DNA of 64,000 bases, from the NCBI GenBank assembly GCA_947172415.1, contig OX359201.1, forward strand, positions 6,064,501 to 6,128,500, in the 5' to 3' direction. Of the stretch, positions 1 through 16,789 are shown in pieces. The DNA is from Chondrosia reniformis. Taxonomy: Eukaryota; Porifera; Demospongiae; Chondrillida; Chondrillidae. Within the stretch, counting starts at the first letter, position 1. The number at the start of each line of letters is the position of its first letter. The translations under genes were made by a program, and so were the position numbers. The notes beneath the pieces were generated by a model that was given only the letters and a program-made list of their open reading frames with translations, did no database searches and had not been told where the DNA came from.

Positions 1-5779
<5,779 letters not shown>

Positions 5780-6133
5780 ATCTGTTCCGCGTGCCCGTCA
5801 TGTAGAAAGTGATTCGCCTGCTAGTATGACTCTAAAATTACAAAGAATGGAATATAGATACCGTTATATTCATTTGAAGGCACACTATTGACAAGGCAGG
5901 ACGACTTACCACTTTCGAGAGAATGTCCCACAAACGTATTTAAAATACAATAACAAGCTTCCTTTCGCCTCTTATGAGTTAGTAAGATAGTTGCAGTAGA
6001 GAAGAAATAAAGATTTTGTCGATTCTTCTACGTAGAAGAATTTTTGCAAATGGCGGCTTTTGCTAGGGAAAAAACAGCGAGGCGTGTCTAAGGAGTCAGA
6101 TCCATTTAGCTAGGGACTTCCTCCAAGGGGAAA

Positions 6134-6759
6134 ATGGTGAGTTGTAGCTGGGGCAGCATTATGAATCATAGCGTGCGATGCATCGACTATTTCTATGCAG
6201 GCTAGCATCTCAGATAAAATAGTTGGATCACTTCTTATGCTTTTGGCTTCAATAATCTTCGTCTATTATACAATCTGGGTGATAATACTGGTGAGGCAGA
6301 TCAGATGTAACCTAATTTGTACCTGTGATAGTCAGTATGGGTGTCCTTTGTTTGACGTAGCCCTTCATTGAACCAGACAATGTTCTTCATCAGCTGTTTT
6401 TACCAAGATACTATGCCGTAGCACTGCCAATAATTGCTGGAGCGCTTCTCTTACTTGCAATTGGTGAGCAGAATGCAATGCATAAACGTAATACATTGTT
6501 TATACGTACGTATGTATAGTTAGTATGAGAGGGGAAACATGAAGGAAGCATTACTTTGGTAATTATAGCTCAGTGGCAGAGCTCTGATCATAACCAGCTG
6601 TCCTGGGTTCAATTCCCAGCTATTACTTCATTTACTTGTGGTTTATCACTTTATATTTCTTTTCAAACAATAGGTATATTTGTAGTGATGGTTACAATTC
6701 AGGAGAACAGAAGAAAAAAGGCAAAACAGAAACTTGCTAATGCTAAAAAGATACAATAG
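6134..6759 (+). CDS. DPM2: Dolichol-phosphate mannose synthase regulatory subunit 2
   Basis: Four exons keep frame: 6134-6136 (the ATG alone), 6201-6290, 6361-6463 and 6674-6759, giving 93 residues. Two hydrophobic helices are present: [16 protein letters not shown] with WVIIL, then [16 protein letters not shown] with FVVMV. The loop [17 protein letters not shown] matches the DPM2 family. The tail is Lys-rich. DPM2 is an ER membrane protein that stabilises the DPM1/DPM3 synthase, which makes the mannose donor for N-glycans, GPI anchors and O-mannosylation. The first exon contributes only the initiator codon, with donor ATG|GTGAGT. Intron 3 holds a tRNA-like sequence. The length matches the family (about 84 in human). 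Confidence 0.93.
6556..6630 (+). repeat. tRNA-like sequence in DPM2 intron 3
   Basis: An A-box-like TAGCTCAGTGGCAGAGC is followed by a good B box, GGGTTCAATTCCC, at normal spacing. The acceptor stem has two mismatches. The anticodon arm, CTG..CAG around CAT, has a faulty loop length. I read it as a tRNA-derived remnant, such as a tRNA pseudogene or a SINE head, not a working tRNA gene. Confidence 0.6.
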
Positions 6760-7006
6760 GAGAGACCTGTTTTTACTCAATGATATTTGTACTTTTCCAA
6801 ATTGACAACTTTAAATTAAAAATGATAAAATTTATAACAAAAATATATGATTGGTTAAATGATTGATATATACATGTCTTTAGAGGGTTAAAATATTCTC
6901 AGTGTATAAATAAGGATACAACGGTGTGTGCTTTATAAAAAAAGAAAAATATCTGAAAAACAATTTAATTACAAACATGTATAATACATCATTGTTGTCT
7001 CCATGG
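6760..7006. other. Intergenic, convergent 3' ends of DPM2 and AKNA
   Basis: 247 bp of AT-rich sequence between the DPM2 stop codon and the AKNA stop codon. AATAAA-like and ATTAAA-like hexamers are scattered on both strands. No gene is seen. Confidence 0.6.
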
Positions 7007-10000
7007 TTACCACAATTTAGAAGCATCCTCCAATCGAGTAAGGTCCATTGTTAAGTCCCACTCCAAGTTCTTAGACTTCTTTTTCATGTTTTCTGCCAGT
7101 TTAAGTGCCTTGTTTAGTTTGCTCTCTTCCTTTTGGTTCCAGCTGCTTCTCCTACGTATGTACACAATTACACAACAAAGACATCAAGTTAAAAGATCAA
7201 AAACCTAGAATATTTGATTTAAATATTTGTGCATTAGCTGGAACACAGATTTTTACCTTTTGTGAGGGTTAAATTGAGTGCTCTTGCGCTCCACATGCAG
7301 TTGACCAGGGGTAATGTATGCTGCCTTAGCAAACACATTTATTCTGCTGCTGCCAGCCCCTTCAAAATGGCTGTATTCACTAACATGGCTGCTGGACACA
7401 CTTGCTTGACGGGCATGTTCCTTAGGATAATGAGAGTAAAGAGGGGGCGGCGGTTGGGGGTGTTCCTTATGGTAGTGGGCAGAATGGTGTCCATATGGGG
7501 TGAGTTCACGGCTGGGGTGGGCGTGTCTGCTACTTGGGAGTATATGTCCAGGTGGGTAATGACTGTACATGTCAGCATGGTGCATGGGGGCAGGGTTTAC
7601 AGGGTGGGAGTGGTGCCTATGATGGTGGTGCTTCTTAGAAGATCTTTTGCGCTGCCATCTTGTGTATTCATCAGGTAATTCTGAAGGAACCTTCTGACGC
7701 CCTTTGCTCTGAACAGAATCCTCACATGACGAATAGGAGCAGCAACTAGAGTATGTTTCATCGTCCAGATCTCTTTGATGCAACCTCTGGTAACAATGAT
7801 CAGTGTATCTAGGGGGGTGTGATGTCTCTGTAAACTGGTCAGTCTGATGGTTCTTGATTTTAGGAGTTGATGTATATTTCGGACTCGGGTGTGGGATTGT
7901 GACATCAGTCTGCTCAGGAGAAAGGGGTGGGTCCACTTCTTTTTGTCTTCTTGAGAAGTGAGAGTCATCACTAGCTTTACTTTCTGCAAATTTGACAAAG
8001 TGGGCATGGCCTGGTATTGAGTGTGGTTGCTCAAAAGGTATAGTTTGACTAGCTGTAGAAACACACCCTCTTTTAGAAGTAGTGGGAGTGGCAAAATGCA
8101 TCTGTGAACCAGTTGCAAATTCAGTGGCTGAAGTGGTGGGCTTTTGGTAATAAGGTTCTGATACCCATTTTTCAGTTTGGGAATGGGTAGTTGAAGTACA
8201 AGTCCCAGCTGGAAATGTGTCAGGCGTCCTTGGATGCTGAGTTGATTTTATCCCTGTGGAAGCTGACTTCCATTGTTTACCATTTAATTTGGACTCACTC
8301 TCACTCTTTACCAGTGGCTGAACACAAGCCTCTCTGTCATCCAGTATTAGAGAAGGAATGGCATCAATACCAATATTGATACCTCCTGGTAGCTTTCGAG
8401 TAACAGTTTTAACTTTCCATTGAAAGTTAGGGTCAGCTTGTTCACTATGCACACTGACCAATGGCACAAATTGGCTGATATCAAATTGACTGCAGCTCCC
8501 ATCTGATAGATGGCTGTGCCTGGGATGATCTGATTGGTGGCTCTGCTTGGGATGATCTGACTGGTGGCTGTGTTTAGGAAGATCTGATTGGTGGTTGTGT
8601 TTAGGAAGATCTGATTGGTGGCTCTGTTTGGGATGATCTGATTGGTGGCTCTGCTTGGGATGATCTGATTGGTGGCTCTGCTTGGGATGATCTGATTGGT
8701 GGCTCTGCTTGGGATGATCTGATTGGTGGCTGTGTTTAGGGCGATCTGATTGGTGGCTCTGCTTGGAATGATCTGATTGATGGCTGTGTTTAGGAAGATC
8801 TGATTGGTGGCTGTGTTTAGGAAGATCTGATTGGTGGCTGTGTTTGGGGTGATCTGATTGGTGTAGTGAAGCTTGGGACACTTCTTGAGATTCCTGTGGA
8901 TACACATGTTGTCTGAATTGAGACACAGGTGAGGTCAAAGGCTCTGGCTTCAAAATGTCATCTGGAACTCTACCAGAAGGAGGATGGATCTTTTGTCTTC
9001 TGCTTGCCCGTGAAGACTTTGGAGAACAATTGCTGAGCGTATCTTCATTGTGTGTTCCCCGAGATGACTCCATTGGAACATGAAGGCGGCCAACCACAAT
9101 CGGACTTCCACTGCAATCACCATTTAGGGATGAGTTGCAGGATTCTGTTAGCGTAGGCTGGTGCAGAGTACGGGACTCTTTGGCCATCCTCAGATGATTC
9201 AGCTCTTCCTGTAGCCGTGACATCTGCTCCTTCACGGCCTTCAATTCAGCACTGTAAGCAGGAGATATCATCATGTGTACATACATACATATGCTAACAA
9301 TGATACTGTTACATGTATAATATGTTATTATTATGTTAGCATGCTATATAATACCTATATAAAAAGAACAACATACACACATACGTATGTACCCATGTAT
9401 CTACGTACACATGTAAATACACATGTAGGTAATTAGGAAATAGAAATTCCAAGTGCAACTTTTACATAGCTTGGTTATGCCCAACCAATATATACATACG
9501 TATATATAATTTCTATAAGAACAGACACAGCCTCTATTTTCGGATTGGTAAATACATGGACTGTCAACAATAAAGGGAGTTTCCAGGGTTTCCCCCTATC
9601 ATTGTTGAGAGGGTCTTTTACAAACACTAACTCACCTTTCTGTATCAGCACATTCTGTTCTCAGCTCCCTTGAGGTGGGAGGTGACGGAAGGAGGTCAGC
9701 TGGAGAGCTATCTTCCTCCAAGGATTGGGACACTATAGGGCGACTGATACCTGAATTACCAGACCCAAATCTTGTGTGTGGTAGCCCTTCTTCTGATCCA
9801 GCAAAACCACTGTCCCGCTCCTGTACAGTTGAAAGGAAGGCTGACGGAGAATGGGCAGTTTTTGATTGGTTGACGTGAAGCTTAGAGGTGCGTATGGGAA
9901 TGCGTGATGGCCTCGGTTGAAACTCCTCATCATAAGATGGCAGGGAGAGAGAAGTGAGGACTTCACGGTTAACCAATGAATGAGGCTTATGCAAAGTTGC

Positions 10001-12760
10001 TCTCGGTAAAGGCAATCTTGTCTCCCTGGTTTGGTAAGATGGCGTAGCTGAACTGCATAATGAGAGATGGTGAAGAAACTAGCATAAGATGAAGGTAAAG
10101 AGAAATGTACTTAATAAAGTAATGTATGTATGTAATTAGAATAGAACAAGTGCATTTCTCTAATGTATGACACAGACCTGTGCATGACACTCACTTGGTC
10201 TCTCTTCCTGATTCAGTTCTTTTGAGTTCCTTTGAACTTCTGCCACTGGAAGACCTTGGCCACTTCTTACCTTGCACACTGGCAGACGTCACTGAGTTTT
10301 CCAACACCCCCTCATTAAGGCTAGGAGTAAGTGATAGACCTGATAGATCACTAGGGACATCCCCTCTGTTCTGCCTTGGGCCTGATAGATCACTAGGGAC
10401 ATCCCCTCTGTTCTGCCTTGGGCCTGATAGATCACTAGGGACATCCCCTCTGTTCTGCCTTGGGCCTGATAGATCACTAGGGACATCCCCTCTGTTCTGC
10501 CTTGGGCCTGATAGATCACTAGGGACATCCCCTCTGTTCTGCCTTGGGCCTGATAGATCACTAGGGACATCCCCTCTGTTCTGCCTTGGGCCTGATAGAT
10601 CACTAGGGACATCCCCTCTGTTCTGCCTTGGGCCTGATAGATCACTAGGGACATCCCCCCTGTTCTGCCTTGGGCCTGATGGACCAACATTTCTTCGGTA
10701 CTCAAGGTTAGTTTCATCCATTGAATGTGAGCCAGGAGATGAGACAGAGGAGAAACTGCTAATATTTGAGTCAAAATCACATTGGTAGTTGTCGTGAATG
10801 TGATTACTCTGTGGACTGCTCAATGGTCTCCAATTATGGTCATCACTTCTGAGGTGTAACGGCCCTGAGCCATGAACTCCATCTTTAGTAACCTACATAG
10901 GAAACACAGAGGGGATAAGTAAATATGGCCATGTACGTACGTATGTATGTACAGCATTATGCCGCACCATAGTCTTGTCCCCAACTTCCGCAAGACTAGC
11001 TACACCAGTGATGTACAATACATACAAATTTCTGCCCTTTGCTAGGAAGTTTAATCAAGGAGCATATGCAATGACACTTCATCTAAACACACACACACAA
11101 ACATAATATGTCTTCTGACACCTTCTATACACCATGTGATCAGATACACCTAGAAATTCTGATTTACCTGGTCGCCATTTTGTGTGTGTTGCAATGAGTC
11201 ATTCACCATTTCTTTAATTGCCAACATTTTCTGGGTCAGGTCACCAATCTACAAAAGACATTTTCTCAACTCTCAAAATCTATAACAGCTAAACGTCAGC
11301 TACAATTCTAATGAGTTCAATGCTCAAAAGTTATGCAAGAAAAGTGAACTACACTAAACAGTAGATGTGGTTTAGATAAATAATTACTTTAACTAATAAA
11401 ATTAATAAATTAGTCCTCTGCTATAGAACTTGTAATTGAGTAAACGAAGTATAAAGTATAAAGTTACATGATCAAGCAGACTTACGTATGCTACATCAAT
11501 TCTTGTGCATACGAATGTGTACATACAGCGAAATACACTTTCTTCACAAGTACGTAATATACATACAAATGGAAATATTATGAATCTACTGACACTTACT
11601 TGAGATTCTAATTCTTTATCTAACCCTTCACTTCCACTTCTATTTCCATTCTGCAAATTCAGTTTCTGTGTTACAGCACTTTGTTGAGCCTCCAGTGAGG
11701 CCAATGCTGACAGCAGATTGTCACAATTCTGGTCACTGCTCCTACTGGAAGACAAGTGTTCTGGGCTGGATGAGTATGTAATCTTCTTTTTCTGTCTTTT
11801 TCTCTTTTGACTAGCAGAACTTGAGACTCTAGAAAGCTGAAGGCTGCTATCTGAAGTGTCTCCCTCATGATGTGTGTACGAATTGGAAGGTGGTACCAGC
11901 CATTGTTGTCTTCCTCCACGACTGCCTTGCGGAAGAGTAGGACTCTCTGCCTCCTTCAACTGCTCAGTGTCTCCATGGCAATAGTCATGTCTCACACCAG
12001 GAGGGTAAGAATCAGTTATCCCTTCTTTGGATACTGAAGACTGGACTGGCATTGTTAATGGTAATCTTTCCTCTAAAGGAGCATTGCCTTCATTTTGCCC
12101 AACAGCAACGGGTATTAGCACATCGCTAGAGAGGTGACTTGACACAAAAGGGTCTGACAAGCCAGACCCTGAGGGAGAAAGTGCTCTCACTGGTGAACTA
12201 GAGGAGGCTACAGGCTCAGGAGTGTGTAACTGGGCAAATGGATGGGATGGGTCGACCGCTTGAACGACTGGTTTTTCGACTTCGTAAATCACTTTCAACT
12301 TTTTGTTTACAACATGATCATTAGAAGAGGAAAGCCGAAGTCGGTCGATGTGCAGTTCACATTGAGCTAGACGCTGTAAAACTCTCTCGTATTCTGATTG
12401 TAAATTTTTGTTAACTTCATTTGACTTCGCACCTTTTTCTTTCTCGTTCTTTAACTTGTCTCGAAGCCTCTTTAACAAGCCGTCTTTCTCAGCTAAAACT
12501 TGGTAGATATCTTCAGGAAGGGGGGAATCCTCGACATCTCCATCATTATATTCCTTAGCAACGTAATTCGACGCGACTGATTCTTCTTCTACGTCGTACC
12601 CATCTTCTACTGAAGCGTCGGAGAGATTGCAATCGGTGAGCGTGTTACTGAGAAATTCTTCGAGATCATCGCATTCTTCTTCGTTTAGTGAAGTGGCAGC
12701 ACTTTCGTCCTCCTCGTAGTCGAACTGCAGGCTCTCTGCACTACAGGCGTCCAACTCCAT
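7007..12760 (-). CDS. AKNA: AKNA homologue (centrosomal coiled-coil protein)
   Basis: Six exons keep frame: 12760-11600, 11248-11168, 10892-10195, 10052-9636, 9251-7257 and 7151-7007, giving about 1498 residues (human AKNA about 1440). Landmarks in AKNA order: an acidic N-terminus; LQSEYERVLQRLAQCE with DRLRLS, equivalent to the AKNA helix that includes IDQLRL; ERDSGFAGSE, equivalent to the ETDSGFVGSE motif; LKAVKEQMSRLQEEL, a late coiled coil; and the tail NKALKLAENMKKKS, equivalent to the last AKNA helix. Between these lie low-complexity Ser/Pro/His stretches with two minisatellites. AKNA organises microtubules at the mother-centriole subdistal appendages; the older name as an AT-hook transcription factor is disputed. 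I start at MELDACSAES because an AAAATGGCC-type leader precedes it; an in-frame ATG at 12928 is less likely. The TMEM115 stop is 165 bp upstream on the same strand. Confidence 0.8.
8508..8870. repeat. 27-bp coding repeat in AKNA (nine-residue unit)
   Basis: About 13 tandem units encode SDHPKHSHQ-like nonapeptides, with variants SDLPKHSHQ and SDHPKQSHQ. They lie in the long fifth AKNA exon. Units differ by a few bases, so the array is older or more diverged than the 42-bp array. Confidence 0.9.
10339..10674. repeat. 42-bp coding repeat in AKNA, eight exact-length units
   Basis: Eight units of 42 bp run without spacing. In the AKNA frame (minus) each encodes GPRQNRGDVPSDLS. Units are nearly identical; one has cccc in place of ccct. 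This indicates recent expansion and likely length polymorphism. Confidence 0.95.
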
Positions 12761-12924
12761 ACTTTGAGCAATGACGCTTTCTATAATCGCAAAAATCACC
12801 GCCAGGCGGCCATTTTGTTTCACACCTGCCACTTTTTCATTATTACCAGTAAGATCAACGTTTGTATTAATTAAATGAAAATCTCTTTGGTTAATAAAAT
12901 TTAATGAAAAATTGGCAATATATT

Positions 12925-15900
12925 TCATACAGTCTGTTCTTCATTGTTATTGCTTGTTTCGTTGACTGTAATTGACACAAAGTCTTCCTTCTGGGGAGGT
13001 CTTTCTGATGCCTGAGTGTTGCTTGTATTACTAACAGCAGCTACATCTGAAGGTGTGTCTTCTAGCGATGGCCAACTGGTAGTTTCTTCAATTTTATTCA
13101 GACGTTCATTCAATTCTTTAAGTGCCTTTTGCCTTAGTTTGAAGAGAGAAGTAAATGTCACATTCTGAAAGGCTAAAAGGTACATGTACAATGAATTATG
13201 TTTACTGGGAGCTATTAGTAAACAAAGACTATATACTAGGTCACTGCATGATGAAGATGGAATTTCCAGAAATAACAGTCCATTCCAGTGGATAAAGTAA
13301 AACAAATACAGTCATCCAAAACTCTACAGACGTATGTATCTTATATCATGAGTCTAGTAGAGTTGTGTTTTAAGAAATAAATTCATGTGTTTTTTCTTGG
13401 CCTCATATTCCTGTTAGTAAAAAGTTCAGGAAATGGATAATTATTCTTGTAACAGTGATGCATCTAGAGAATGTTTGTTATGATAGAAATTCTACTTTGT
13501 GTAGGATGGAAACCAAATTCAACTTTCAACAATAAAACAATTTGACAAGTAGACAACCTCAAATAGTTACAGAACAAACAGGACTCACTTTCTTCTCTGA
13601 GATTCTGCTGTTTCAGAACTTGTGGGAAGATGTACCATCATTGTAGAGGCTGACGAACTGACATCGTATGAACGTATCCACTTTGGACAGATATGGAATC
13701 TGACTAATATGCCATAAGTTAGCTCACTCAAGCGAAGAACTATAGGCCTATAGAAGCGAATAGAAATTTACAGATATCATATATTGCTTCTCATATACAT
13801 ATATAGAATCCAGGTACCTCCCCTTAAACCACATGACACCAAGTACATAATTATCTTAAGTTTCATCTTCCAAAATTCAGTATCTCCCGAAGGTTAGGAA
13901 AGTGAATCATTAGAAGGTATTGTTCAATTCACCAGTCTCAATATAATATAATTCCCAAAGTACCACAACACAGCATCTTGCAACACTTTGAAAATGAACT
14001 TACTGCATTACTTGAGGGAAAAATGTAGCCAAGGAAAAGGAATCTGATAAGTCTCCTTTACTTCCTTCTCGGAGCCTCTGATAAAACCGAAGGTAGACCC
14101 AACCAGCCAGCCCACCTGCCAGCACCAATGTCAGTGTCGACCATGATGTCACTCCAATTGCACAGATAAGTAAGATCATTGGAACAACAAACATTGGCCA
14201 GAACTATAAATGAAACGACTAACAGTTACAACTTTGTAGCTAAGGAACTAGATATTTATCATGCATATAGCGTGATACCGCATAGGCACACATTAATACA
14301 ACATTAAATAAAGCTGGTGTACTAAAAACGATTATGTCACCACAAGTATTTTCTTTATACATACATACATGGATAAATGCAAATAAAAAATAAAAAATAA
14401 AGAGTAAAAAGTAGAAAAAGCTCAAAAGCTAGTATAGAAGCTAACTTTAAATCTGAGCTGAGCAACATTAACTGGACTAAAGTCTGGCTTAACCTGCTTC
14501 AAAGCAACCAAGTTACCTCCAAGAAGTGGCCAAAATCCATGAAGTGGAGAAAATCTAAATAGAAGGACAGGGAAGTGGAGAACACTGATCCTAAAAATAT
14601 CTGTGCTATGTGAAAGATGTTACAATTTATTCTGGCAAGGGGGGAGAATAAAATATGGCAACCTAGTTAAATATATGTTTGCTTGTTTGTTTATAAAAAT
14701 TGGTAAATTGACCTTTTTCAAGGGAGGGGATGGTTTATTTTTATCAACCTGAGTAAGATCCTGCATACCAGTAGGCACACATAGGAGGAATATGCTGTTT
14801 TTCCTATTACATGAATGTGATAGTCTTGAGAGCCATGTCGCTAACCAAATACCCAAGTATGTTCGGGAGGTAAATGGAGGTACAATGTAAATATGAAAAT
14901 TGGAATAGAATAATTGAAGACGGCCGAGTTGTTAAGCTTAGAAACTAAATTGAACAATTCAGCTAACCAATTTATATGTAGAACATTAGACATTTCAGCG
15001 TGTGGGGTTAAAAGAAGGTTTTCTTTATAACAAAGTCACTGAAATAAGATACACCAGTTAACATAACCCCCTTTACAAGAACTATTGTGCATGACCTCAA
15101 AAGATTAGGAAATAACAGTAAAGCAACAGTGTCTAAATCATTGGGCCTATGGCTGGCCTTCTGGGTGGTCCTTCTGGGTGGTCCTTCTGGGTGGCCTGTA
15201 CTCTTCCCTTTGATAATTGAGTGAGGTCAGTTGTGATTCATATGTAAGATTTTTAATTTTAACAAATTAAGGTACCATAATACAGTATCAGGATATGAAT
15301 GGGAGAGTAAAAGATTGTGAATTACTGGTTTAAGTAAATATTGCGGTTAAAGAATGCGAGATACAAAAATTGACTGTTTGTTGAATATAAAATTGACACT
15401 CAAAAATACATGACCACTGACACTCACAGGAGTTCTTCACTACTGGAGATCATATAGAGCAGGAGATGTAGCAAGGTCACTGTTGCTGTACCAGAAACAC
15501 CTGCAATAGCCTGAAATATCTGAGGAACGCACAAGATCAGAGTACAGTAGGATTGCATAATCATAAACATCTGAAATGAGTATTTCCACATTATTCAAAT
15601 TATCTTTGTCTATTAAAATCAAGATACATACATACACCCTTAAATTGCCCAGGCGCTAAGCAATTTTTATCTTCAGAAAGGTAGTCATACATTGCTTACT
15701 TTGAAAGCAATTTGGGATCCTTTCAAGCTAAACTGATTAAACTGTAATTGCAGTTTCACTGCTAGAGAGAAATCTAACTCTACTTTCCTAAGAGTCAATG
15801 ATGTGTGAGATTGTGTATAAAATGCAAATGAACATTAGGAAACAACTCATGTTATTCTCATGTTGTGGAATAGTTGTTACTAGCTATTATACTTTTGAGC

Positions 15901-16666
15901 GCTGGATTAACATTCCTAATTCTCACCAGAAATTCCTTGCTGCCCCAAAGAGGTTCCATGACGACAGCTGAACCACTTATGATAACAATGCTAACTGGAA
16001 CCTATGAAGAAACAAACCACAGCATTAAGATATTAATATAGAGATTTATTGCTAAGTATCATGTTGGCATTATCGGGCAGATTCAATTAATAACAAGAGG
16101 TTTCAATCAGTATTATCTTCACCAGTTGTTAATGCTTCTTGTAAAGTAGGAGGTCAAACAAAATAGGTGTAATTGAGTGACATGACAGTGATTGATAGCC
16201 TATAAATTATTATTGACAAGACATGACAAGACGCAACACAACAGGTCAGGACAGGACAGGACATGACAAGACGCAACACAACAGGCCAGGTCAGGACATG
16301 ACATGATAATAAACAGTTTATTGGTTCACAGACTCACTAAAAGTATGTTGCTTTCATAGAAGGGAGCAGTAATGATTGTCCAAACTTTCATTCTAGCTGG
16401 AATTATACTACCAGGAAGAAATAGCTTAGATATTTTCAAATGTATAACAGTCTCATTACTACAGACTTACTATCCCGGTAACACTAGTACATTCTCTTCC
16501 ACAAGAGGTATTTTGCCCAATAAGTACAGCACTACTACTAACAAGCAGAGAGCCTTTGTTCCCGGCGATATCAAAGAGTTAAATTGAAGAAACTAAGCAA
16601 AACGAAATAATCAAAAATATAAAGACAGGAATGTCACTGTAATGGACATACCTTCTGGCTATACAT
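12925..16666 (-). CDS. TMEM115: TMEM115 (Golgi rhomboid-fold protein)
   Basis: Nine exons keep frame: 16666-16652, 16592-16471, 16407-16338, 16001-15927, 15510-15428, 14554-14446, 14203-14004, 13699-13589 and 13132-12925. They encode about 330 residues (human 351). Family signatures: KALCLLVVVLYLLGK (helix 1), VLPGY, VVMEPLWGS, HGFWPLLGGNLVALKQ, WVYLRFYQR with FATFFP-like SLATFFPQVMQ, and KALKELNERLNKIE near the end. TMEM115 is a Golgi multi-pass protein with a rhomboid-like fold lacking protease residues; it is tied to COG-dependent retrograde transport. The first exon encodes only MYSQK. The donor after exon 6 is GTTAGC, not the usual GTA/GTG. The gene is divergent from the Rieske oxygenase, with 123 bp between start codons. 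Confidence 0.93.
13133..13588. other. TMEM115 last intron
   Basis: 456 bp, AT-rich. The acceptor used is ...aaactaag|GC, chosen because it joins AGAAGAAA to G CAA AAG in frame with the family sequence. A second in-frame acceptor about 30 bases upstream (tttcag|AATG) would add residues not seen in relatives. No further gene is seen. Confidence 0.6.
16220..16310. repeat. Short tandem repeat in TMEM115 intron 3
   Basis: Repeats of gacatgacaagacgcaacacaacaggycagg, about 45 bp apart, two units, with shorter ggacagg iterations between them. Confidence 0.7.
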
Positions 16667-16789
16667 AGCTTTTCAGAAGACGGCCATTTTTTATCAAATT
16701 TTCGATCAATATTATTCATAGACAGTTTCCGCCTCAGGACACTCCTTTTTTGCATAAACTATCTGCTTGCCATCTGGAAGAGGTCGGTC
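16667..16789. promoter_or_regulatory. Bidirectional promoter TMEM115 / Rieske oxygenase
   Basis: Only 123 bp separate the two initiator codons. No TATA box is obvious. The sequence includes ggccattttttatc next to the TMEM115 start. A shared divergent promoter is inferred from position alone. Confidence 0.5.

Noticed and set aside
6556-6630. Functional tRNA gene in the DPM2 intron
   Set aside because: The acceptor stem has mismatches and the anticodon loop length is wrong, although the A and B boxes remain.
10180-10788. Plus-strand repeat ORF of 202 residues
   Set aside because: Antisense shadow of the AKNA 42-bp array.
12761-12928. In-frame upstream extension of AKNA starting at 12928
   Set aside because: The added residues look like translated UTR and intergenic sequence. 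The ATG at 12760 has a better context and gives the expected acidic N-terminus.
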